NCBI GenBank assembly: GCA_033026295.1
Contig: CM065182.1
Span: 18,040,215-18,104,214, forward strand
Reading direction: 5' to 3'
Length of the DNA stretch: 64,000 bases
Source of the DNA: Channa striata
Taxonomy: Eukaryota > Chordata > Actinopteri > Anabantiformes > Channidae
The notes under the pieces were generated by a model, which made no database searches, was not told the DNA's origin, and saw only the letters and a program-made list of their open reading frames with translations. Position 1 is the stretch's first letter. Each line of letters starts with the position of its first letter. The position numbers and the translations under genes were made by a program. Positions 51,991-63,555 of the stretch are shown here, piece after piece.

Positions 51991-52590
51991 CTGTCACTTT
52001 TTTGAATTAGTCCCTTTTTAAAAACGAACGTTTGGCCGCAGACATGGACGGTTTTTGTTTAAAGCTACTTTGTAACATCCCCGGCTTCTTCAGTGCATTT
52101 TAAATGCGTCCATGTGTGAGTGAACCGCTTTTCCACTGAGCCCGTTAACGCTCCGCGCCAGCTGTGAAACAGCTGGGAACGTGTTTCCCGCTTCTCACGG
52201 CCCGTCCCGTATTCTACCAACCTACAGATGCTCGACATGTAATGAAAGTGTCAGTCGAAGTTCCGGGGTCTCCCCAGGAAATAGCCGCGCACCGTTCTGC
52301 TTGAGTATTAGTGCGACCGCGCCCATCGTTTCCAAAAATCTAAAACTCATTTCTGTATTTAAACCAAACTTGCTTTTGCTCAGCTCACGTATCTGCGTCA
52401 CACACAAGCGGAAGGAAATATCACTATTGCAGCAACACTGTCAAAACATTTAAGTGAGTAAATTGAGTTTTTTTTATCACTAACTTCCGCCGAATCCTGT
52501 GAGGGACAAAATCCGCCTGTGGACGTGCGCGCGCGTACGTTAAATGGGAAGCACGTGCTGGTGTCACTGAGTGACGTTTAATTGGCGCTA

Positions 52591-52615
52591 AACACACACA
52601 CACACTCACACACTC
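52591..52615. repeat. (CA)n-rich tract in adora2b promoter
   Basis: Interrupted CA/CTCACA repeat just after the cAMP-response-like motif. Confidence 0.85.
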
Positions 52616-52671
52616 AGCCTACGAGCGGTGTGTGTGGGTTTTGGGGCGTGGCTTCTCTGTCAAATTGTTTT

Positions 52672-52699
52672 CCGTGCGTGTGTGCGTGTGTGTGTGTGA
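52672..52699. repeat. (GT)n-rich tract in adora2b promoter
   Basis: CGTGCGTGTGTGCGTGTGTG and onward. Because some units are GCGTG it also multiplies HRE-like cores. Together with the CA tract 80 bp upstream it could form a hairpin. Confidence 0.85.
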
Positions 52700-52807
52700 G
52701 CTTACGAGCGCCCTCGCGTTGCTCCCTTCACTTCAAAACTGCTGTCGCGGCGAAGTTGCCTCAGACCTACAAATCGCTTGTTGCTGACGTGAAAACCTCC
52801 GGAGACG

Positions 52808-52849
52808 ATGTTCAGGTTCATGAAGGTGAGCGGAAGCAGTTTTCAGTGA
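52808..52849 (+). other. Upstream open reading frame in adora2b leader
   Basis: ATG with A at -3, 13 codons (MFRFMKVSGSSFQ), then TGA. Inside it lies AAG|GTGAGC, a good splice donor. If that donor is spliced to the TAG at 53068-53070, the frame would run into the receptor with a 26-residue N-terminal extension. Whether either is used cannot be told. Confidence 0.4.
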
Positions 52850-53130
52850 CTTCATGCGTGTTCTGCGGGCGAGCTTCGCGGCAGCGGTGCGGGCCGGTGC
52901 GCCTTTACGCACGGATTGCGCTGCGGGTAGCGCACGGACATGCTCATAACGCGATTCCCGCTTCCCCTCTTTCATCAGATGCTCGGTTCTGCAGCTCACA
53001 CTCGTGGAATATTCCTGGATTACAGTAGAAAGACTTTGTCGCTCCTGCGGGGCTAGACTTCCCGCTGTAGGTGCCCCCTTCTCCCCGAGAACAGCCTGCA
53101 GGTCTCAGTCCTTCCCCGCACTTTGCTGAG

Positions 53131-53450
53131 ATGAGTACGTACTATATCGTGATTGAAGTAGTAATTGCTGTTCTCTCCATATCCGGCAACGTGCTGGTTT
53201 GCTGGGCCGTCGCGATCAACAGCACTTTGAAGAACGCCACCAACTACTTCTTGGTGTCCCTGGCCGTGGCTGATATTCTGGTCGGCTGCCTCGCCATCCC
53301 CTTTGCCATAACCATCAGCATTGGCATTCATCTGGACTTCTATGGATGCCTCTTCTTGGCGTGTTTTGTCTTGGTGCTGACGCAGAGCTCCATCTTCAGT
53401 CTTCTGGCCATTGCTATTGATCGATATCTGGCCGTCAAAATCCCTCTAAG
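53131..53450 (+). CDS. adora2b: adora2b exon 1
   Basis: Residues 1-106 plus two bases: N-terminus, TM1-TM3 and the start of the second intracellular loop. ATG 53131 (G at -3, A at +4) was chosen because adenosine receptors have very short N-termini. The frame is open upstream back to 53071 but only from a GTG. Donor CTAAG|GTGAGT. Confidence 0.95.
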
Positions 53451-56400
53451 GTGAGTGTGAGCGGTTTAAGCAGTTTTTGTCAGTCTCCATCCTTCAAGAT
53501 CACAGTGGGTGAAGTGTGAAAATGACGGTGCGAACTTTGAACAGCCGCTCTATCAGATTAAATCCAAAATGAATTCAGGTCCTTTAGAGGATCTGACCCT
53601 GTTAGTCCTTTGACTTCGGGTTAGAAAACAGGACTGTGAGTGTAATTAAACTGAGCTCTGTTTAAGGTGCTGAAGAAACAGAAGAATTTGGTCTGATTCT
53701 GTCCTGACAGAGCTTCTAAATGTTTATGGAAAATAATGGACTTCAGGAGCTGGAAGGTCCACATCAGCTCAGTGATTCCTGAAGATTAATACTCTGACTA
53801 AAAATCACATGGTTAATATTAAAAGTCTGAATGACTATATGAAACCTGTCAGCACAAATGTTTGAAATCTGGTGTTAGAGACAGAGATAAATAAGAAAAG
53901 ACACTACTTGTGAGGTGGCTGAATAAAAGTTTAAATCATTTCTAACGTTTATATAAATGTGTCGGTTTGTGTGTCTGTATCCTATATTATATTATATTAT
54001 ATTTATTATATTATATTATATTTATATGTTACCCCTCCTCAAAAAAGAAAATTCAAATTTCACTGAAATAACTTTAAACTAACCGTAGTAATATAAGAAA
54101 ACATAATCAGGAAGTAAACACTGATTTTGTATAAAAACATTCCGTTGATTTAAACAACTAAATAAAAGTCTGACTTTTATTCATTTATTACTTTGCTAAG
54201 ATTTTATTGTTGGTTTTAAGCTAGAAAGTTTCTTCTTTTTTTGTGGAAAACTATGAATAATTTTGTCCAAATCTGTGTTTGTCTATCTATATATCTACAG
54301 ATATAGGTAAATAGTTCTTATAGTTTATAATAATTGTAACTGTAATTATTAAAACTGAGTAAGTGTAGATGCTTCTTTTATGTGCCAGTCAGCAGCTAAG
54401 TGCTGAACTCCTTCAGCTCTTAAAAAGACACAAAGCTCTGTCGGCAGCTGTTTGGTGGAAAACATCAAGGGAAGCTGCTAAATCAATATCCAGCCAACGT
54501 GTGTCACTTCTATGGAACCTGTAGCCGCGGCCACAGAGATGTACTGTGCATCCTCCGAGCGCGTCTGCCTGAGGAGGCAGATCCGGGGACAGACGGTGCC
54601 GTGCCGCTCAGTATTTCCATCAGTTCAAGCAAGCAGTCTGTATTATCAGACGAGCATTGCCTGTCTCCAGCTGGTGGACTTGGCATTGTACCCTGTCCGA
54701 GGCTTGTTTCGTTTTTTCAGAAGGTAACATTCAGTGTATTCACTGCACTTTAAACATTGTGGGCTCTGGATGTGGTTTGAGGACTGTTCGTGCTGAGAGG
54801 CTGTTTGGCTGTGACACGCTGTCATTTCCATTACACTCAAACACTGGCAAGCAAGGACAGTTTGACACTGGTCTGGGATGAAAGTTGTCTGCCACCAACT
54901 GCGCGACTTGTAAAATCCCCATTCGTGCTTCTATTTTTGACCCACGGATGGAAACCCAACCTAGCGCTCCTCGTTCTACCTCTTCACAGAGAAAACACAG
55001 ACTAATTGCCAGTAAATGGGCAGCACTTGCAAAAAGTTTTCACCATGACGTTTGAATATTTGCTGTGAAAGTCCAGGTCTCACCCTGACAACACCTACAC
55101 ACATCAGATAATAAGGTCAGGAAGAGCGAATTACATGTCTACAGCGATGGCTAGTGTGTACGTGTGTGTGTTTGTGTTTGCAGCCCTTTGGGTGTGTGAT
55201 TTTCTTTGAGATAAAAGTGTTTTCACAGATGGTTGTATTGGAAGAGAAAGGCCAGAGACAGATGTTTTAAACCCCGTGAGAAGCGAAAGCTGCACACCCA
55301 CTCAGTGCTTTCCTCAAGCCCCCGTCTTCCCTGCCCGCATTTCTCAGAAAAGGAGCCTCTGGCTATTTTGTTCCTCTGTCCTGTTGGAGCTTTAAAATAA
55401 CCTTTAGCACATCACAGACCACAAAGAATTATCCACAGCCACACCAGCAGCGCGTTTCACTGTCCTCAGGAAGATTGGACATAATATTCCCTCAGGTTGT
55501 GGATTTCAGATTTCAGTGTCCTTATTTTTTTGGAGATTTTAGGAGTCATGTTTCTTTGTTTCAGCACACATTGGGAGGTAGTGGGGGTGATACACTGGCA
55601 TCCGGCTTTAGTGTGTAAAATAAGTTCGACAACATTGAACAACACTGTGTAGATGGCTGGACTTCAAACAGCTGATCAGCAGCAAAATTGGTTCCATCTG
55701 GAAATATGTATCAAGATGCAGACACCCAGTCAGGATGCATCATCCTCAGACTTCGGTGATGTACAGACAATCCACAACAAAAATGACAGCTGTGGAGACT
55801 AGAGGACATTTAAGACCGTGGGATATAAAAAGAAGTGTGATAAGAGGAGGTGAAAATGTGTGTGTTTTGGTCTGGAGTGGAGTGAGGACTTGTGACTGCA
55901 TGTCATCTGTGTGTGATTCACAACGTGCTGGTTGTGCTGACGGGATTTATTTACTGTATCACACCCATGACCTAATCGCTACTATGTGCACTGTCCATTA
56001 GGCGGACAACACTGTATCACCAATAACACCTAATTTGAAGCTATAGTTTAACAGTTTGGAGAATTCACAAATTTGTGCACATCTGTGCCCTAAATATGAA
56101 GCTACAGCACAGCCAGGAGACATTGGAAGAAGGAAAAACAGCCTCGTTCTATCCAAACATAACAAACTAGTCTAGCAGCACCTGTAAAGTCCATGGATGT
56201 GTACTCGGTGTTTACTCAGGAATATCTATAATAATATGGTTGTTTTGACATTTAAGTTTTTCTGCAGAATAGACACAGGACTGAAGGACAGAAGCTGCCG
56301 GGGAATATTAAGTCTCATACAGAACCAGGGTAGATCTGTTCATGGACTCATGGTTTTTGACTGGATCTACTGAACAGCATGAAGTGATTTTAAGAAAAGG

Positions 56401-59400
56401 CCCTCGGGCTAAGTGTGAAATGTCCTTGGTTTAGTGTTTTCTCGCTCCGAGATTATTACAGTAAAGACCTGAACATTTTCGTACAACATTCAGTGAGTTT
56501 CTCTACTGTTTCAGTCAGCTCGGCCCCTGTCACCGGTCTGTCAGAGCTGCCTAAGAATTCGAAATGTGTTTGGATGTTTTATGCAGACAACTGTTGAACT
56601 AGAACGTAGTGGAGATTAATCCCCTTATTATCACTGGAGTCTTTGTTTGGATTTGTGCTGTAATGGGAAGTAATTTTATCACCAATACAAATATCAAGTT
56701 TATCTGCCACATTAAGATTTACAGAGGGATAACAAGGTATTTACTCTTCTTTCTTCTGTCAAAGTACATCATGCATGAGCACATTGTCATCAGAGCGTGA
56801 ACACTTTACAAATTCAAATGTTTTATTTCCTTCTCGCCTTCATCCTATTATTACATCTATTTTTAAGAGATACTAATAAAATTCATAATGCAAATGCTGC
56901 CCGCCTTTGTTTGCATACGCACAGGCGGCCTAGGCGAACCATAAAGTCCCCTTGTTTTGTCAATGGCCACCTGTTAGATTGAATTTTCTGTGGAGCTGCA
57001 GACAGTGCTGGACATTCAGTGGACATTGTGAACATTTAGTTTGTGTGGCCTAGCACAGGTCTGTGGCCCCAGGCGGAAGCAGAAGAGAAGAGCTGTGTGG
57101 AGAATGGAGCAGGAGAAGAAAGCGAAACAAAGATAGATGCCAGCATCCTGTCGTCATTGGCAGAACTAATCCATTCAGCCGCTCGCCCATTCCCCGCCTC
57201 CAAAGACAGAAAGACGGAGTGGGAAACAACGGGCGGGAGATGGACCCTCTGGGAAATGGACCCAGGGCAGCCTGCTGTACTTGTGACTGACAGAACGGGG
57301 AGAAGAAGATGGAGAGGAATAGGGGGAAGGAGCGGGAACGTGAGGAACGTGCACAGGTCGTCGTGAGCTCCGGAGCTTCCTCTCGTCCCACTGAGTGCTT
57401 TATTATTACCTTCCTGGAGGGCGTTTCAGGGCGGAGGCTGCGCTCGCACACCACTGATGAATAATTGAGAGTTGGGATTGTTATAACTATTAGAATACAG
57501 AGGCTTAAAAGCAGCCATTCAGACGTGGACTGGGCTAATGATTAAGGAGCCATTCCAGTAACACGACTTACATTTTACTAGCAAATCTTGCTTGTGAAAC
57601 CTCAGCTTTAATGGCACCAACTTCCTGCCTGCGACCTGAGAGTCAGGCGATTGTGTGGCAGGTTACAGCCACTTCCCCATATCCTCGCTCTCAGCTGTCA
57701 GTCTTGTTGGTTGTTGCATTGTTTAGTTATAAAACCCAAGATGGGAAAAAACCAAATGTTTGCGTGTGTCGCCTGATAATTAAATTTTCCATCATAGTGA
57801 GATCCATCTCCTTACCTCCTAACACAACAAAGCAACACCTACACTTGTATGACCTGTGTGAACTTTAGGAAGCATGTACAAATGTGACAGACAAGATAAA
57901 CGTTAACTGCTGAACAAATTATGTACAAATAATGTTGATAGTGTCTCACTCATTGACTGCAGATGATTTTCTGCATGAGAGCTGGATGGTTCTTCCTGAA
58001 ATAGCATATCCATTTCCTCTGTTGATCTTATTCTCTGGCTAATTGTGATTGTCTGTGATACAGTCTGTGTCTGCACAGACTTGCCTTCTTCCTCCATTTC
58101 TAACAATATGTCTGATTGTTCTGGAGCTTTTGTTAAAGGATGTGAGAACCAAATTGTGCACCAGGAGAGTGTTGTGGCCAGCACAGGAAACTGCTCGCGG
58201 GTTGTGCTCTGTTGGTTCAACATTAAGGTTACAGTTTTTAACAAAACGCACATATCCACGTTTACGTTCAGAGGATACATGTCCGTCCAGACCATACTAA
58301 GAAAAAACAGATCCTATCTCAAGATTAATGATGTGGAACTCACAGACCTGTCTCTCCTGTCCTCTGTGGACAGAATTGATTACACTTATGTGACTTATGA
58401 GCATGTGATTGATTGAACAATAACTTAGCAAATGGGTTCTTAATAAGGCAGCAGATTAATGTATAAAAGTCTTTATTAATCATTCATTAATGATTTTTCC
58501 ATCATTAACTTTCAACAGCCTGTTATTACAAACTCTTATTGCAAATGTCTCATTTTAGGCACTGATACAGGTTGATTGTGGACTGTGCAGCTGTAGAGGT
58601 CAGATGGATTATTTGTGGCACCTCCAGCTCCAACTGGCTTTTGTGTTGTGTGTATGTTTGTCAGCATGCATATGAGTCATTACCATGTGGTTGCTCGCCT
58701 GATTCACTTTGAGGAAGGAGCTCATTTTCCTTCAGGCGCTGTCCATATGATGGGGACAGTCAGGGTGACAGTCCCTGAAGCTCAATATGCAGCCTCTGTG
58801 CACCTGCTGTAAATAATTTCATATCGCATTTCAGTCAGACGAAGGCTCTGCAGGAAAAAACACACTGAATAGGTGTAAATTGTAAACAGTGTGGTTTGTG
58901 AAATTCCCGCTCTCTGTGTCTCACGTACACTACACTACTGGTTTCACACCCCAGGTTAGATATAAGCAATTTCTTTTTAGTAATATGTTCCATAAATCTA
59001 CATGAAGCAGGATGTGAGATGCTGAGACAGCGGCCAACTGCTAAAATATGCCTGCCGGTGTCAGTAAATTGGAAAATAATATGGGGTAATTCTTGTGTGT
59101 GTGTGTCACTTTTTTTTATAGATTTGTTTTTATTTTGATACAACCAAAATCAAATTCATATTACATTAACATCTCTAGTAAACTATAAACATAAAAAACT
59201 GAATTCTAGACATTCAGGGGATCAGTGTGCGTACTGATCAACGTGTGTGTGGTGTTTTAAGTGAACTGAGTGGGTAGTTTCCATTTGCTGCATAGCCTGA
59301 ACAGTATATCCACGTGTCAGGGTGTGATGATGATACTTCAATAAATTGACCTAAGCTTTATTCATAGGAGTTTTGTGTGCTCAAACCAACTGAGCCCAAA

Positions 59401-60876
59401 CGAAACATTTACAAGTTGTAAACAAACTGGTGCATTTTATAGTGTTTTTTAATTAAAGTTCTGCCCCATTTGCCTTTCATTCACACACATAAATAATAAA
59501 CTACAGTGTAATGGTTCCAGCCTTACCACAAGGAGCAATGTGAGATTCAGGACACTTTTAAATACAATTGTGTTGAATGTTTACATGCTTGGTAATTGAA
59601 CTCTAATACATCTCAAATCATGTAACCTTTATTGTACTACAGCTACTGTGAACATTCAAATCTTCTTATACATTTATATATGCTCATTTTAATTAGGCCA
59701 AAGATCTCAGTTAGTACTTAACTCTAAAACTAAATAACTCAAACGTGACTGAAGAAGATAATTATGAACTATTTCCAGTAACAGCGCTGCTGATGCACGA
59801 CTCTGAAGCTGATCTCTGTGATGTGACCACTTATTGGTTTGAGCATATGTTTCATATTTAGCCACAGGTTGTGAAGGGGGCTCACATGCATGTGTGTGGT
59901 TTGAAAGTCACAGTCACATTTGACTTCTTTACTGTGCATCTAATGTCTTAGCCTATGTTAGTCCTAAACAAACCTTAAAATCATAATGATCAAACAGAAA
60001 AAGCATCCACAGTGAACTTTTTAAAAAGTTTAATTTGCAGCTTCGACAGTTTTTTGTTGTTTTTTTGTATTTGCTGTTGATCTCAAACTTTTGTCACATA
60101 GGGAACATTATTGAGACACTAACCGCTGCTGTGTTTTCTCTAGGTACAAGGAGTTAATGACAGGAAAGACTGCCAGAGAGATCATTGCTATTTTATGGAT
60201 CCTCTCCTTTGTCATCGGTCTCATCCCCTTCTTTGGCTGGAACTTGAAGTACTCCAGTTGCGGGAACAGCAACTCTGGAGCAGACAACACTACAAACGCT
60301 GGCCTCACGCAGGGGCCAAGTAGCGGAGGAGACTTACTGTGGAGTTGCAAGCTGAAGTGCTTCTTTGAGAGTGTGGTGGACATGCACTACATGGTCTACT
60401 TTAATTTCTTTGTGTGTGTGCTGCTGCCTCTGCTCATCATGCTGGGCATCTACCTGAAGATCTTCACTGTGGCCAGGAAGCAGCTGAGACAGATCGAGCT
60501 CAAGTGTGTGGGCAACGGGGACAGCCATCACCACGGGCTGCTGCAGAAGGAGATCCGGGCGGCCAAATCCCTCTCTATCATTGTGGGACTGTTCGCTGTC
60601 TGCTGGCTGCCCGTCCACATCCTCAATTGCCTCACCCTGTTTTACAAGGAGCTGCCGAAGCCAGAAATTGTCATGTACGTGGCCATAATTCTGTCTCACG
60701 CCAACTCGGCAGTCAACCCCATCATCTATGCTTACCGCATCCAGGACTTCAGGAACACCTTCCGCAAGATCCTGGCCCAACACTTCCTGTGCCGTAAGGA
60801 GGAGCTGTACCTCAGCTCCAATGGCAGCAGACGCAACAGAGACCAGATCCACATGACCATTGACCCTCTGCTATAG
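53131..60876 (+). CDS. adora2b: adora2b, adenosine A2B receptor, whole coding span, 2 exons
   Basis: Plasma-membrane class A GPCR for extracellular adenosine; the family member couples to Gs (and Gq), raises cAMP and responds at high adenosine levels, as in hypoxia. Join 53131-53450 and 60144-60876, 350 residues (human 332). Visible: TM1 SGN (18-20), TM2 LAVAD (44-48), DRY (97-99), CWLP in TM6 (260-263), NPIIY in TM7 (298-302). Cys73 and Cys179 make the conserved disulfide, extra Cys146 and Cys175 sit in ECL2, and FFE (180-182) with Asn268 form the adenosine contacts. One NTT sequon (155-157) lies in ECL2. The short 45-residue tail, with Cys323 as a palmitoylation candidate, excludes A2A, whose tail is far longer. 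The intron after DRY..IPLR is the standard place in this family. Confidence 0.96.
53982..54026. repeat. (ATATT)n pentanucleotide repeat
   Basis: Eight to nine imperfect ATATT units with one extra T. Confidence 0.9.
57536..57544. promoter_or_regulatory. Candidate homeodomain palindrome
   Basis: TAATGATTA, a head-to-head TAAT/ATTA pair with one-base spacing, close to a TAATTGAG site (57461-57468), in a GC-rich island within the adora2b intron. An enhancer role is inference. Confidence 0.3.
60144..60876 (+). CDS. adora2b: adora2b exon 2
   Basis: Completes Arg107 and encodes residues 108-350: ICL2, TM4, the long Cys-rich second extracellular loop, TM5 to TM7, helix 8 and a short tail ending TIDPLL. 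Acceptor TTCTCTAG, stop TAG at 60874-60876. Confidence 0.97.
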
Positions 60877-63165
60877 AGAGCCGTGCAGATGACTATGAGT
60901 ATTTTCATTATTGTCAGTCTTGAATTTAATCTTCACCAAGGATTATGTTTACAGAACAAGGGTATTTGTTAAGATGGACTGATCAAACATGCCTTGAATG
61001 TGGACATTTTTTTTTTTTTATGAATTGTGCCGAATATCAGGGGTGAAACAGTGAAATGTTAAATGGCAAGTCTTATAACTTTTGCATTGTGAAGGTTTTT
61101 TGATTTAAAAAAACATGTTGAAGCTAACTGGATTTGTAGGACTGAGCAATCCAAACTTAAACAAGTCTATTTATCATTCTCAATCCAACCTGTTACAATA
61201 TTCTTCTTTTTGCAATATTTTATATTGTCAACTTTCAGTGCCAGTGTTTAATAATTTATTTATTACAAGACCTTATCTTTGAGAATGTGGAGATCATTCT
61301 CAGCCTTTGTGTAGCTATACCTGTACTTGTGGAAAGGTACAATAGTAGTAGTCTACATTCATTGTCATGACCCTCACAGGCTCAATATACAGAAAGTGTG
61401 CACTCTCTTTAGCATTTTATATTTAAAAGGATGCCTTAGAAGCACTAAAAAAACGTTGGTATTTTTCCTATTCATATCCACAATAAAAAATGAGAAATAT
61501 AAATACCCGTTAATGTACCAGAAATGTTGATACACTGCTGCTTCGACTGCCAGTGTTAGCAGGCTCCCTGCTGCTGCACAGGTATTTCCTCAATGAAAAG
61601 TGAATAACAGAAGGATCAAAACATGGACTCCCCTGCAAATTGGAAATCACCGGTAACTCAACAAGAGGAAAAGGGGGGGGGGATTCATAAACAGGACGAA
61701 AAAAGAAGATAAAAACTCTTCCCATCTCAAAGGAGGGTGTTTTGTGGGTCTAAGATGAACAGCACAATTTTAATTTAGTCACACAAAAACAGAAATTGGA
61801 AGCCGTTGAGCAAAACACACCTGCAGTAGTGCTCTACAGTATTTCCATGTTTCTTAAGACAAAAGCTCAGGAAGTGGGGAAACAAATAAACCCTTTATAG
61901 AAATATGACATTTTCAGCTGCTTTGTTTTAAGCCACACTATGACCCAGTGTAAACAGACACAGATTAAAAATTCTGAATCAGTGTAATTTTTATTGCTCA
62001 GCATCAAGGCCTCAGCTGGGATCCTTAGACCCTCATCTACCCTGGTACCACAGAAAGAAAAGGTCACTGACTGAACACAGCAAGTAATTTCAGTTGAAAA
62101 AAAATTAGCTTTAACGGTGGAATTTCTAAAACAAGTTTTAAAAATAGGACTCGTTTAACTAAGTAATCATTTAACACTTGTATTGCCTCTGCTGCAAAGG
62201 TGGCTAGTAAAGCAGAACTCAGAAAAAGATTAACAGCTAAGCAGACAACAGTAATGACACGGTGTCTGACTGCAAACTGGTTATGTTCAGTGGTGCTTAT
62301 CGTGCAACGTCACAACTTCAGAGCTGCTGCATCGCTTTCCACTGTGTCAAACCTAGCACCTATGGCTCTGGGCCTCCTCTGCAGGGGTGTGGTGTTCAGC
62401 TTTGTCCGGAATATTTCTGGTGAGCTTTTGAAACTGAAGACAAAGACTAGAGCTGGAAAAAGAGGTCTGGAATAATTTATTCCGAACAACGCCGAGGTTT
62501 GTTTGGAGTATTGTATCTTATGTGGAAAATGATGACGTTTTGGTCACCTGAGAGCCATCACTACACGAATGAAAACACGTTGCACTGATGTTTTAGGTTA
62601 TTTCCTGTTTGGTATGATTCACAGGTGGCATTGAACCATGTTTAGTTGATGTTCAGTAAGTTGAACACTTGCTTCTTCTGCTTCATTCTCACTACCCTCA
62701 TGTGCTGTTGAATCTGGTGTACCAACTCTGACTGATTTTAAGGGCTAAGATACAGGAGTGTGCCAACATTTAAGTACATTCCAATGGAGACATCTACACT
62801 GTAACTGCACTGTAACATTGTATTATTGTCTTTAATGACTGACGTGTTCAAAAAGTACTGTAGGTGTCTGTCTTTCTACAAGCTATAGATTGATGTCAAA
62901 CTGTTGCCTTGTTTTGCGATTTTAAAGATGGACAGTTGATCTCTCTAAACATTCCTGCCTTTCATTCCGAAGTATCTTTCTGTCAATGTGCTGCAGTGTT
63001 GTAACTAATCAGGAAAAAACATCCTCTGTGCTCCAGCTAATGTTCAACCTTTGCAGAGGCCAATCTTTTTTTCACTCTGAACTGATACTGCTATTTCACA
63101 TGACGCAATGCAATCTGTATGTATGGTGAATTATTTTGTTAATAAAGGCAATGTCTATATTGTTA
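60877..63165 (+). other. adora2b 3' UTR
   Basis: About 2.3 kb of AT-rich, non-coding sequence up to the AATAAA at 63141. An earlier AATAAA at 61492-61497 could give a short form. Several ATTTA motifs (for example near 61255) are typical of unstable mRNAs. The end probably overlaps the 3' UTR of zswim7 on the other strand. Confidence 0.65.
63141..63146 (+). terminator. Poly(A) signal of adora2b
   Basis: AATAAA in GTTAATAAAGGCAATG, with a T-rich element 30-40 bp further on. It is the last good plus-strand signal before zswim7 coding sequence. Confidence 0.65.
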
Positions 63166-63555
63166 CACATTACTCTTTTTTCCGAAACAGTCCACTTTAA
63201 ATCATGTGACATTTCAAAACTGTTCCTGAGGTAATGTCAGCATGCAGATGGACACCACTTCCCTAACTGACGTGTCAGAAAAAAAGAACCTAAAAATAAA
63301 AGGAGCACACACTCAAACAGATGTCGTTTCCCTGGAAACACATTAAGAACTCTTCCAAAAGAAGAAAAACATCTGGTGTCTTTCAGAGAGACATATGAAA
63401 GAGCAGAAACTATGTGAAGAGTCTCTGTGCTCCGTTCCTCTCTGCAGTGATCCAACACGTCCATTTAAATCACAGGATCTCATCCAGTAGGGCCTGTGCT
63501 GTCCCCTTGGGGTCAGGTGTGATGGAGCACCTTCCGTATTCGCTACTGAACATAC

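Larger units (their letters stand above)
52030..53130 (+). promoter_or_regulatory. adora2b promoter and 5' UTR, CpG-rich
   Basis: About 1.1 kb with a clear rise in CpG content against the AT-rich surroundings. It holds RCGTG hypoxia-response cores at 52523-52527 and in the E-box CACGTG at 52552-52557, a TGACGT cAMP-response half site at 52572-52577, and TGACGTGA at 52785-52792, which combines both motifs. Human ADORA2B is a known HIF-1 target through a promoter HRE. CA/GT runs lie at 52591-52615 and 52672-52699. A short upstream frame starts at ATG 52808. Confidence 0.7.
53451..60143. other. adora2b intron 1 (6.7 kb)
   Basis: No gene recognised with confidence. It contains an (ATATT)n satellite (53982-54026), a GC-richer open stretch (54499-54727), a GC-rich purine-heavy stretch with homeodomain-type sites (57040-57550), and overlapping open frames on both strands at 57903-58416. 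The rest is AT-rich. Confidence 0.7.

Noticed and set aside
53071..53130. Longer receptor N-terminus starting at 53071
   Set aside because: That start is a GTG codon; ATG 53131 has a fair context and gives the family's usual short N-terminus.
53131..60876. Receptor could be adora2a
   Set aside because: The C-tail is about 45 residues, whereas A2A tails exceed 100. The DFYGCLF stretch and the Cys-rich long second loop are A2B-like, and the neighbour is zswim7.
63237..63464. 75-codon minus-strand frame near the right end
   Set aside because: It lies downstream of the zswim7 stop, so it is probably 3' UTR, and it has no recognisable motif.
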